Origin: Achatina immaculata
Taxonomy: Eukaryota > Mollusca > Gastropoda > Stylommatophora > Achatinidae
Length of the DNA stretch: 64,000 nucleotides
NCBI GenBank assembly: GCA_009760885.1
Contig: CM019715.1
Span: 19,210,503-19,274,502 of the forward strand
Direction of reading: 5' to 3'
In this document: piece by piece, positions 22,480-33,200 of the stretch
How positions within the stretch are numbered: position 1 is the first letter of the stretch
How the letters are laid out: each line of letters starts with the position of its first letter
Translations under genes and position numbers: made by a program
The notes under the pieces: model-generated
The model's input: only the letters and a program-made list of their open reading frames with translations
What the model was told of the DNA's origin: nothing
Database searches by the model: none

Positions 22480-22685
22480 ATTTTCCAATCTAGAAAATTG
22501 GAAAATGGCAATTAAAGAACTGGAAGAATTGCAGAAAGTAGTTTTCATTAGGAGAAGCTCAATGAGGGTAAACCATTTTTAATTGCATCAGATGCACCAA
22601 CATTTAACTCAGGTATAAATAAATATAATTAATACATTTCATGCATGTTTTATTGTTTTTTTTTCTTTCTTTGTTTTATTTTCAG

Positions 22686-22761
22686 ACCACAAACCAGAGA
22701 TGACAGAGCTGCTGTATGGTCCAGTGTAGACATGTATCAACAAGAAAGTGTTGTTCTCAAG
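22686..22761 (+). CDS. possible exon of an unrecognised host gene
   Basis: It is preceded by the acceptor-like tract TTTTATTTTCAG and followed by AAG|GTGCTT. After one leading base the frame is open and reads PQTRDDRAAVWSSVDMYQQE then SVVLK. It ends in phase 0, matching the phase-0 start of the next candidate. I do not recognise the protein. Evidence is splice signals, phase agreement and codon-like composition only. Confidence 0.3.
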
Positions 22762-22851
22762 GTGCTTTATTTTTTTTTCAGTTAATCCTTTTTATTTTTT
22801 TTTCATTTATGTCTTGGCAGTTTTCTTCTTAACCCACAGTCAATGTCACAG

Positions 22852-22971
22852 GCTATGATGACCACAGAAATGAAAACACTATTGGAATGCTGTTCTGTGA
22901 CAGTCACTGACATCAGGGACACTGTTTTAAAGCAACATATTGTGCATTTGCTGCCCAAAGTTGTACATAAT
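22852..22971 (+). CDS. possible exon of an unrecognised host gene
   Basis: A 120-bp open stretch (exactly 40 codons) between CACAG and GTAAGT. It reads AMMTTEMKTLLECCSVTVTD, then IRDTVLKQHIVHLLPKVVHN. The helical, leucine-spaced character would suit a HEAT/ARM-like repeat, but that is an impression, not a match. Both ends are in phase 0. Confidence 0.35.
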
Positions 22972-23013
22972 GTAAGTGTCAGGCAGAAACCTACATTGAC
23001 TGTTTCTGATTAG

Positions 23014-23121
23014 ACCACAGTTCAGCACCTGATGTCTTCAATAACAGCCAAAGATGGCAGGGTAGAAGCTGCTAAAGATGCTAAGGATAGTTTTATTTAT
23101 CTAACATATAGTTTGATCAAG
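23014..23121 (+). CDS. possible exon of an unrecognised host gene
   Basis: A 108-bp stretch (36 codons) between TTCTGATTAG and GTTAGT. It reads TTVQHLMSSITAKDGRVEAA, then KDAKDSFIYLTYSLIK. The gap to the previous candidate is only 42 bp, very short for an intron but a multiple of three. If the gap were not an intron, a TAG would interrupt an otherwise continuous frame. So this is either a tiny-intron gene or a pseudogene with one nonsense change. Confidence 0.35.
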
Positions 23122-23367
23122 GTTAGTATGTGGCTTATGTTTGCTCAGCGAGATTGTGGCATCGTCACTAGTCGGAATGATTTTTGTAACATTCAAAAAT
23201 ATCTGATTTCATGTCGGTTTAATTGCTCATTCTCCATTTATTCAGTCATTCCATCCTCATGGTTTGTTCACATTAAACATATTTTCTATGTAATTGCATT
23301 GCTGAGTTGTTTGCTAATTGGATCAATGTCATTTGTTCCAGTTGTTATTATTATTGGGTGATTTGAT

Positions 23368-23596
23368 TGTGCTCCAAATGACTGACAGTTCACTACCAAA
23401 AATAGCACTAAGATGAACACCACAGGGGAACAGAAGTAAGGGTAGACCAAAAGAGATATGGAGAACAACAGAAAGGATGTTGAGCAATAGAGGGCTCACC
23501 TGGGCAAGAGCAGAAAAAAAAAAGCAAAGGACATGCATTTATAGAAAACTTTTGCTGAAGCCCAGTGTGCCCTGGGCACTTAGGTTCAGAGAGAGA
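23368..23596 (+). mobile_element. LINE family D, 3' end fragment
   Basis: This matches in reverse the 3' end of the family D copy at 37.24 kb: ATGACTGACAGTTCACTACC, then AACAACAGAAAGGATGTTGAG, GTGCCCTGGGCACTTAGGTTCA and a (GA)n tail. GATTTGAT at 23360-23367 and 23597-23604 is a probable 8-bp TSD. Confidence 0.85.
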
Positions 23597-23604
23597 GATT
23601 TGAT

Positions 23605-25398
23605 AATCATGTTTTTAGGCTGGTTGTGCTCCTGACATTGTTGTTAGTGGTCAATGTTAGTACTTCACCTTGATTACTGTTCTGTTACAGTGTATAATGT
23701 AATATTTTCAGAGTCAGTATATGTTGTCATTTGTGTTCTGTTGAATACTTTTCATACTGATTTAACTAGTGCCGTTATTCTGGGCATGTTATGTTAATAA
23801 ATGGACTTTATACAATTTATCAGCACACATAAACTCATACTCGACCATACTATAGCTATATGGCTATAAGTTTCGTACTTGCTCTGCATCTTCTGCAATA
23901 GGGAGGAGCCACCATGAATATTCTTATCATTCACAGACTTTTTCTTCAATAAATTGTGGTTTTAAAAGTAAATTTTTATTCATTGTAGTTTTATATATTT
24001 AAATGTACACTTTTGCATATTTTTGTTTATTTATTTAGCTTTCACATGTATTTGCAGTGCACTATTTACATTCTTCGGTTGTCACAATGGATTTACAAGC
24101 TAAGGAAAGCTTTGCCTTTCGCCGATTTTTTTTTCTGTTCGCTAGTGTTCTAGTGCCTAACTGACAATAAACAAGGGTTTCTCTATATGGGAAGGAGAAA
24201 TTCTAATCATTCAGCTCAAAAGAGGGTTGCAAAGTGTAACAGTATGTTACAAGGGAATTAATAATTATATTTTTGGGGCAATTATTGCCAGCGTATTTTC
24301 ACAAATGTTAGAAATTCACATTTTTTGTACTCTGATTTCTAGATGATTCAGTCACGAGGTTGAAAAATCTCGTGCAAGTGTGAATATTGTGGGTGATTGC
24401 TGTTTGGTTAGTCATTATATGTCTGGATATGGAACACAGTGAATGTGAAGTCATTGGGCTGTCTCGAAAATAGGGAATATGGATGAAGTTCTGCAGAATA
24501 TATTTCAGTGAAGTTATTGTTGAAATGTACATTGCTTGAGAGGAACGTGTACAGACTGCCAAATGGCAGGCGAAGCTCACTGGCAATCATCATCATGTTT
24601 TTGTAGCCATCTGCAGTATCACCAAAACCATTTAATAAACATCTTGTTGACTCGTCACGCCGGACTTGCTTGGTCATTTGTATATGGTTATTTGCCAACA
24701 CAAGGACCTGGAATGAATCTAAAATCAGTGTGTAACTAATTCATGTCACTTCAGAGAAAGTTTAGAGACAGAAACATCAGAAACTACTTCTTTAGTATGA
24801 GTAACATACGTCTTTTAATTTCTGGCATTTGAGCACCACACACAAACTGCTGTATAAAATCCATACACTTAATGACATCTTTTTCTATAGAAATTAAGAA
24901 GGATACCAGTAATAACATAAAAATTATCCCAGAAATTATCTTTGAAGGAGATAATAGGAAAAGTATGGGCTTAGTTATGAAATCTTTTAAAGCTTAGCAG
25001 CAGAATAAAGTAAAATAGAAGCGATGAAATTGTTTTCTGCAGGAATGTGAAAGGTTAAGACCACAAAAATAAATCTTTTTAAAATTATTTCTTCTTCTTC
25101 TTTTTTTTAAATAAAGAACTTACTACATCTAATTCTCACCAGTAAAAAATACACTTTTTGTTTTCACGGAACAAGCTTGAGATCTATTGAAGGTCATAGT
25201 TTTTTATCATATTTTTATTATATAATTTCATTGAAACACGTCTTATCAGCTGTTGCACATGTAAGCTAGAATCACTTAATTAAGTCTACAATTTTACTGC
25301 TGAGACCAAGCCATAAGAACTGGTAGGTGTTTACTGTATAACTCTTACTGCTGCCTCACCATTGCCATGTATAGAAAACCGTTCGCATATCCAAACTA
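23605..25398. other. no gene seen
   Basis: About 1.8 kb of AT-rich non-coding DNA. Minus-strand frames of 92-97 codons at 24.3-24.7 kb overlap each other in different frames and look accidental. No splice-compatible continuation of the candidate exons at 22.7-23.1 kb was found by eye. Confidence 0.45.
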
Positions 25399-25399
25399 T

Positions 25400-26095
25400 G
25401 AGGGGTGTTCAGAAAGTAATGCACCATATCTTTTTTTTTTTTTCAGCTAATAATGAAGATAGAAGCATGAAATTTTGCACACTTTAAATATGGCATGTGC
25501 CAGTTGTGTGAACCAAATTACACTGCAACTGGCCAAAGAATATGGCTGCCCAAACCATTTAAATGGAGCGTGTTAGCAACTTGCAGTATAAGTAGCGAAT
25601 TGTGATAGAATTTCTCTTTGTACAGAAGGAAACTTGTGAACATTCACAAGCATCTATGTGATGTGTAAGGAAGTTTTGCAGTCAACAGGAGTACAGTCAG
25701 TCACTGGGTTCAGAGAATCTAAGAATCAATAAGCAGAGATAAGGAGCTGCATGATCGGCCATGCTGTGGACATCCTGCCGCAGCCACCAAGGCATAAATA
25801 TTGAAATGCGCTGAGGGCATTATTCTTATTGATAGGCATATCACTACTCAACAGTTGACCTTAAAGCTGTCAGTCAGCAATGGTAGTGCAAATGCAGTTA
25901 TAAAAGCTCTCGGATTTTCAAAGGTTTGCGCAAGATGGGTTCCTCAAAGTCTCAGAAATGACTATTGATTGCAAAGGAAAGCAATTTATTCTGAATTGTC
26001 GGAACGTTTCAATGCTGAGGGAGAGAACTTTTTGGCTAAGATCGTAACAGATAATGAAACCTGGGCACATCGTTTTGAACCTGAGACAAAAAAGA
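25400..26095 (+). mobile_element. mariner-like element, 5' part, truncated
   Basis: It starts with a mariner-style end (AGGGGTGTTCAGAAAGTAATGCACC). The transposase is readable in pieces: IEFLFVQKE, SHWVQRI, DKELHDRPCCGHPAAATKA, LIDRHITTQQLTLKLSVSNGS, ALGFSKVCARWVPQ, and finally the first catalytic block IVTDNETWAHRFEPETKK (TDNETW, equivalent to TGDETW). This order is that of mariner transposases. Stops and one shift occur. The element stops abruptly at 26095, where a family C LINE fragment begins; the rest of the transposase is not found beyond it. Confidence 0.8.
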
Positions 26096-26310
26096 CATTT
26101 GTTTTCAAAAGAGTTTAATTTCTTGTCTATTTCTTTAGTTGATTTCCAGCTTTCACATGCATAAATGAGGTTGGTTATCACATTTGAATTGAATAATCTT
26201 AACTTGGTTTTTGTGCTTATAACTTTTGAATTCCATATGTTTTCAAGATTTTTGAAGGACAATGCTGCTTTTTCAGTTCTAATTCTAACTTCCTTCCTGG
26301 TGTCACATAG
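26096..26310 (-). mobile_element. LINE family C internal fragment
   Basis: On the minus strand it reads RIRTEKAALSFKNLENIWNS, then TKTKLRLFNSNVITNLIYACESWKST and SFENKC. This is the region after the RT active site of family C. It lacks the family's 3' end, so it is not a simple 5'-truncated insertion and may be a remnant of a larger, deleted copy. Confidence 0.8.
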
Positions 26311-27942
26311 GCAGTGCTGATTATTAGATTAGAGACAAACGCTTCATTACAACAACAGCAGAAATAAAAAGAAAAAAGATTATAGGAAACATCCGCACTG
26401 AAAAAATATAGCATCTGATAAAAATATAAGAATATAGATTGTATGCATTTACAATAAGGAAGTACTTTTCATATATGTATTTTGTATCTGCAGTTCAGTA
26501 ATTATTTCTCAAATGTCTTTAAACACATAACTGCATTATGTAGTACAAAAATATTATAATTTATTTTCTCATAAACAACTCCAGTTACTAGTATTTTGGC
26601 ACTTAAAATCTCTTGTACCAGCATAACATAGCGCAGGAGTGAGGCAGTTGATAGCGAGCTGCTTCTGGGACAAAAAGTTTTTTTTTTACTATAAAAACGA
26701 GTCGTGGATCTCATGTTCAGAAAACTGTCTCTAAAAAATATCAGCTTGCAAGGTGGCACACACCAAGTTACGGTGCTCATAATGGCTGTAATAATGGGAA
26801 AAATGTTCACATAAGAAACAACAGTATCTCATGTAGAAACAAAACTGAAAGCGGTCATTCAAAAGAAAAAAAAAAACTCAGCATTTTACCAAATGGAGAA
26901 TTGGAACTGGAAAAACTGAGGGAAGAAAAGACATAGAGAGAAGTTACCAGATGGGCTGTCAGTGTGGCTAGGAAGAAAGTCACTGGCGGATCTCATAATC
27001 AAGTCTAAAGACAGGTAATTCTGGAGAAAAATGATCGCCTATGCCACACAGCATGGCACTTGATTGTTTGATTGATTTTACCAAATACAAAACCAGTTAA
27101 CAGCATTTAGTTAAAGCACATCTTGAAACTCTGAATTCCAAAAAACCATTTTTATACACTTTAGTATTCCTCAGGAACAGCAATTCAAGAGATCAGTGTG
27201 TGGTTTCTAAGTCAACCCTGGAAGATGAAGCTGAAGAGGACCCAGACAGAATTTTGGAAAGTCGGAGAGAAAACCCTACAGACTTCTAACCATGAAACAG
27301 TAGCATCTACAGAGGTCCAGCACCTTTACTTGTACAAACTGTGGCATACCAAGTCCAATTAATGTCTCAGATTAGCCCAATAGGTGTAAAAAAAATAATA
27401 TTCTAGTGAAGATTAATTTTTAATCTGTTTCATTCCCTGCTTGTCATTCTTCCTAACTCCCACTCCTATCTCACCCTTGCCCAACACTCCTCTGTTCTGG
27501 TCTTACAAATCTGATTATTGTTGTTTTGTTTTTCTCTTCCTCATTTTTTTTCCCCACATGTAACTGATTTTTTTTCTATAGCGGCTAATCCTTCTAATTT
27601 GATCATTTGTTACTGTTGCATTCACAATTTTCTGCTTTGAATATTATTTTTTACTTTTATTTTGTATGCTGCATTAATGCTTACAAGTGTAATGTTTTTG
27701 TTATACTTATTTCTTACACAGGTTCTAAAGCTATCGCTCTAGTAAGACAAGAATAAAACGAGTCTTTCAATAAAATTTACTTTTTAAATACTTTAATATC
27801 CTGCATTTTTATGTTTTTGATCAACTTTGATTTTTATAGTTCACACTGACTGTCTGCCTTTCCAATTTCCTTTGTCTGTTGCTCTGTTGAAGGGTTTTCT
27901 GTGTGCTTGAACTAGATTAGTGGATCAGCCAGTCAATTTGCT
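26311..27942. other. no gene seen
   Basis: Non-coding sequence. Minus-strand open frames at 26.5-26.8 kb show no recognisable domain. Confidence 0.45.
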
Positions 27943-27954
27943 ATCGAATGTTTT

Positions 27955-28577
27955 CTTCTTCATTCACTTCTACCATCAAGACTGCCCCGTGATCCTACTG
28001 AATTTACTCTGTGGTCCTGTCCTCGTGTAGTCCCCAAGAGGACCACAAGAGATCCCTGAGAGGGCTTGGGCCTGTATTCTTGGTGGGTCACAGAAGTGGG
28101 ATTGCATGACACTATGGTTTTCGTTGCACCAGTTTAATCTAGAGTTGGACTTTCTCACCGGAAAACCTCGATGTGTTTTGGATATCAACATATACCCGCC
28201 AGGTGAGAGGTGGTTGCCCATCTAGCCTAGAGTTGGACTTTTTCACCAGAAACCTCAGTGTAATTAGGATACGCATATATCCCCATCGGGTGAGAGGTGG
28301 TTGCCTATCTAGACTGCCCTGGTCGTCCAGTGTTTCCGACTTTAGCATTTTGTGGTCTTGGCTGCTACCCTTCCTAGTTGTGACTAGGATGGAGCTTTTG
28401 TCCAGGAGGACGAATCCTCACCACTAGTAAGTTTCACCCCTGGGTTAAGCTGGTTTAGGCATATTATGCCAGTATGGGCGAATTTAGGACATGACTGACT
28501 TCTAGAGTGGAGGTACCATGACATGAGTAGTCATCAAGTTTCACCCCTGGATTAAGCCGGTTTAGGCATATTTCACC
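27955..28577 (-). mobile_element. unrecognised (GAA)n-tailed repeat, copy 3
   Basis: A 623-bp insertion with the perfect 12-bp TSD ATCGAATGTTTT at 27943-27954 and 28578-28589. It has the same orientation and general order as copy 1, with the two tandem monomers about 88 bp apart (28144 and 28232) and the FPVRKSNSRLNWC-containing frame. Its outer end contains an extra internal duplication (TTTCACCCCTGGRTTAAGC at 28431 and 28531). The copy is 5'-truncated relative to copy 1. Confidence 0.85.
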
Positions 28578-28627
28578 ATCGAATGTTTTGATTTTGATCC
28601 TTCTTACCTTATTAGTGACTGCATACT

Positions 28628-28870
28628 CAGTCAGTTATTTGCATGTCCCTTGTGGAACTTTGCCTCCTTAACAGTTCTCCTGTAGGCCTCTCAGTTTAAG
28701 CAAGATGCCCTGCTGCTGATGCATCCATTTGCAGATTATCAATGATGTCTTGCAGCCATCTTCGCTGTGGTCTTCCTCTCTTTCTTTTTCCCATTATGTA
28801 TCCTTCCAAGACGGCCTTCTCTAAATTCTCTTGACGTTTAATGTGTCCAAAATATTAAATTTTCTCTGAC
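28628..28870 (-). mobile_element. LINE family A 3' fragment
   Basis: The last 240 bp of family A in reverse (TTTGCATGTCCCTTGTGGAAC, then CTTCGCTGTGGTCTTCCTCT and CCCATTATGTATCCTTCCAAG), truncated at AAATTTTCTCTG. Confidence 0.85.
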
Positions 28871-28874
28871 CGTA

Positions 28875-30960
28875 TATTATATGTGATAAATACACATGTG
28901 TAATGCTTGAGACATAAGATACTTTATTCCTCCTCCCCACCAACTCTGACTTTCTCATTTGTTTTGTATTCGAATTATGCTACTTTTGTGTGAGCTACTG
29001 TCAGTGACTGATCAATTAGTTATATATGTTTGAGTTGTAATGTGGAATGTTTTAGTACAGACTGTTCCTTTGTTACTGCTATTTTTTCTGCTCACCATTT
29101 AAAATGAATAAGCAGATTAAATTATTTGAACTTTTGAAATGAAAACCTGTTAGTGAGTCACATGACGCTGAATCAAGTGTTAAGGCTGATATGTAGGATA
29201 GATTAAAGCAGTATGATAGTTAGAGCTGTACTATCAACCTGACAAAGAAACTGTATACTTTGGAAATGAGTGCATCTACTGCCTAAAAATATATGATTTC
29301 TTGTTACTTTCTCATCTTGTTGCTATTTTACAAATGCTTTGATGTTGAGCCAAATTTGTAAAATCTGTTGCTTAACTATTTCGCACTGCAGCACAAGAAC
29401 ACCAGGCTCTCCACAAAGCTACAGCAGAACAACAAGTAATAACTGTACTACGCTGAGACCTGCAGTCATCAACTTACATATAACATTCCATGGGGAGGTA
29501 ACTAAAACTACGTCAAGAAAATAACAAGTGCACATATTTATTGATGGGAAAAATGGCAGATGATATGATGAGGGTTGAAACGTAGCCCATCAGGCCGGTA
29601 AGAAGAATACAGTGCCATTCACAATATCAGTTCCCAGCATGAGAAACTCTGTGCCATATAGGAGAAAACTTTACATTTTTACTTTTAATAAAAAAAAGAC
29701 ATACAAGAATTCCCACAGAAAAACTCTTCAACTACCAACTTCAATTGTCTCAACCAAATCACTTCATCTTATCTAGAAACCAAATCTGCCAAAAACTATA
29801 ACTATTGGAAAAACTATCCCTTCAACAAGACAATCAAAACATGTAAGGCTTCTTCTAACACATCGTAAAGCTCCCCTTTTGCTAATCATGAGTGGTATTT
29901 ATACTATTCCTACCTGCTCATTTTTTTCATGCTGCATGCTTACCTCAAGACCGTCACCTATCTCAAGACCCTCGCTTACATTCTTGATTAAAATACCTTT
30001 CAACCTAGGGTACTCACTCTATTAATTGTTTCCTGAGTACCAATACCACTTATATCCCATAGTTAAGAGAATACTGTCATAAGATGTCAACTGTCAATAC
30101 AGTTCAGAAATATGGTTTCACGCAATATATGTGTTAAATATCTCAGTGGCTATAATGATGCCAGTTACCTGCTGAAAATTTAAGCAATGATACAATGGAA
30201 GTGGGGAAATTGCTCTGCCATTTTGAATCCAAGATTTTGTTGGTAGACCTATAGACTCTTTAAATGTATAGGATCTGAGCTGAAATCATAAAAGAAATAA
30301 TTGAAGCTTTTTCAAGCCATTATAAACTTGGTGTAAAAAATCTTAACTTATACTAGTAGAGGTACCTGACATTTCCCAGGTACATAATGTACTCTAGAAT
30401 CATATAAGAAATATCTGAAAGTCTTACAAAGATGAACTACAGATTCTCTGAGACATTTTGAAGATTTGTGCTGGTTAAGGGCCTTCCTGTGTGGTTGTCA
30501 TCATCAGTTGATATTCACCTAGCCATGAAAAGTGCGGGCCATATAATTACATATGTCCGACTAAAAGATTGCTCACCAAACATCTGCCGAATCTTTGCCA
30601 TGAGTTCTGTTACAATCTGTCCAAGATTCACACAAAGTTTGATTCAAACTGGCTGCTTCTTTTTTACATCCATCTTAAAGTTCCCAGACAACAGGGCATG
30701 ATGTCACATAAATGAAAGTCACTACACTTTACATTAGCCTAACTCAGCACCACTTGGAGCACTTATTCATACCACATGCTAGTACTACCACCTGGTGTTA
30801 GCTTGCGTCACTTCCAACAGGTTCAGATGTGTTCTCAGTCTGAAAATCTTCGATTACATCTAGTATGTGAAAGAATATACTGGGTATACAGGAAGATTTT
30901 TTTTTAAAAAAACTAAAATGTGATAAAATTCCATTAAGAGCATCAGTGCAGTCAGAGAAA
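28875..30960. other. no gene seen
   Basis: About 2 kb of non-coding DNA. An acceptor-like CACTGCAG at 29390 is followed by about 110 bp open in one frame up to a GGGGAG|GTAACT donor. Nothing recognisable is encoded, so it is not called. Confidence 0.45.
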
Positions 30961-30964
30961 TTAT

Positions 30965-31900
30965 TTTCTTCTTCGGCTTTCTAACCCATTAAAGCACATT
31001 GCTGCAGATAAAGTTTGCCTCCATTTATCTCTATTCCTAATCTTCTCTCTCCAGTTAATGACACCAGTTTCTTTTATATCCACTTTCCATCTCTGTCTTG
31101 GTCTACCCTTGGTCTTGTTTCCTTCATCTCTTGTGCAAATATAATTTTCATTTGTCTGTTCTCTTCCATTCTTTCTACATGGCCTAACCAGCGTAGTCTG
31201 TTCAGTTCCAAGACATTTATAATTCGTTGGGATTTAAATAAGCTGTTCATTTCAGTGTTCTGTCTAGCTCTCCATTCTCCACTGTTGATATCCTTTATGG
31301 GCCCAAAGATTCTTCTTAGGATATTGTTCTCAAAGATCTCCAATTGTTGTTCATCTTTCTTTGTTGTACACCATGATTCTAATCCATACATGACAGCAGG
31401 TCTTATTATAGTTTTGTAGTTTGTTATTTTGGTGTTTTGGGACAGGATTTTGGATTTTAACAGGTGTTGTAAGGTGCAGTATGTTTTATTCCCTATTTGT
31501 ACATTGCTTTTAATTTCCTGCATATATTGCTTCTGTTGAAAGTTGTGCCTAGATATTTGTATGTTTCTGCTTTCCTAATAATCATATCTCCAACATTTGT
31601 ATATTTGGATCATTCTGCCTCTGGTATCTTGATATCTTCATATACTCTTATCTCGGTTGATGGTCAAACCCACTTTTACTTAAAGGTGTATGCAAGTATT
31701 GATGAATCTTTGCATAGTTTCCCCATCTAGGTCAATGTCATCAGCTTGTTCTTCTGTACTGCTTTCTTCTTGCACTTTTCTGATTACCTTTTTCTAGTAA
31801 TAGGTTTAACAGTAATGGAGATAATGCATCATCTTGTTTTAAATCAGTTCTTATGTAGAAGAGTTCTGACTTTTTATATATTTTGTCATCTTCCATGCAT
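30965..31900 (-). mobile_element. LINE family H RT fragment
   Basis: On the minus strand it starts inside the RT with KMEDDKIYKKSELFYIRTDL, then DALSPLLLNLLLEKVIRK, EEQADDIDLDGETM (the ADD catalytic remnant), GDMIIRKAETYKYLGTTF and, in one 149-codon frame (31074-31523), KTIIRPAVMYGLESWCTTKK, EIFENNILRRIFGPIKD and LNRLRWLGHVERMEENR. This is the C-terminal half of a LINE RT type common in invertebrate genomes. It ends in a GAAGAAGAAAAT tail. The 5' half is absent. Confidence 0.85.
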
Positions 31901-32880
31901 ATTCTAAGAAGATATAACAATTATAGGAGAAATGGTACTAGTATATGGAGATATTACCAATGGAAAACAAATAAATTATTGTCTCACAAATTCCAAATTC
32001 TTTATTTACATTCCTTTAATGACTCACAATATTACAGTCATTTCATCATAACTATTTTACTACTATCACTATTGATATACTTACACAGCAAAAAAAAAAA
32101 AAAAAGAATCATCAATATTAAGTGAAATCTGTCATCAGGCAGTACATATGTCAGTTTCTATAAAACATTGTCAGAAATGTTGAGGATCAAAATACATGAT
32201 ATAAAACTATGATGTTTATTGTCAAGAAATGCATTTAGAAAGACAATAAAGTTTTAAAGGCAGCAATGGACCAAAAGTGTTGCATTATATTATTGATAAC
32301 TTAATGAACAAGTTTCCAATAGCTTTGATGAATTTTAAATTTCGAGTGACGATGAAATGGCCATAATGGACTGAATAGAATTCAGAGAATTACCAGTTTG
32401 TAATAAAAATGATATATTATAAAGAGAAAAAAATGAAAGGTAGCTTTCAGAATTATAAGACTGATGGTGAAGTTCAAGTTAAATTTCATCAAAAAAGCTG
32501 TTGTGGCTAAAAATGATACAGTTAATACAGTCTATTTTAACCATAAGATATAGCTCTGCTATCTGGAAAAAAAAAAAAAACCTATGCTCTGCATTCTTTC
32601 CTGCTGTTACATGGAAATTAATTTACAAAAATACAGTTGTTCTAAAAGGGAGAGTGGAAATAGTTTTTTTTTTGTGAGATGTGGGGCGGTTAATCACTTA
32701 CTGGATAGCTTTGTATTTTTAAAAAAATATGACACATGAAAAAAAAAAAAAGAAAATTGTCTACAGGAAAACTTTAAAAAATTACATGATGGAGAAGTCA
32801 GTAATGTGAAAAAAAAATTAATATGTTAGTTGCAGTGGAAATAAGCCAATAACTAGTGTAATGTTTATAATGTAGTACTA
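31901..32880. other. no gene seen; A/T-rich with several A runs
   Basis: Non-coding, with poly(A) runs at about 32090, 32565 and 32740. No retroelement coding sequence could be attached to these runs. Confidence 0.45.
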
Positions 32881-33200
32881 TAACTATTACATCTTACATT
32901 CTTCTCATGCTATTAAACGTCATGTAGGGCTTCCATAGTGGTACTCCACAAGTCTTTCAACTTCATCAAGGGATGTTATGCCCACTAAACTGGCTTCTCT
33001 TAACAATAAAAAGAGTTTCACGTGGTCAACCTCTTTTTATATTAATATATATTATATTATTATATATATATATAATATTCTATATTTCACACCTGTTTCA
33101 ATCTGGAACCATTCACTCATTCCTTCTTCTGTGTTGACTACACAAACATATCCATTTTGGAGGTCTCTAATGATGTTGACAATCTTAGATGGTATTCCAT

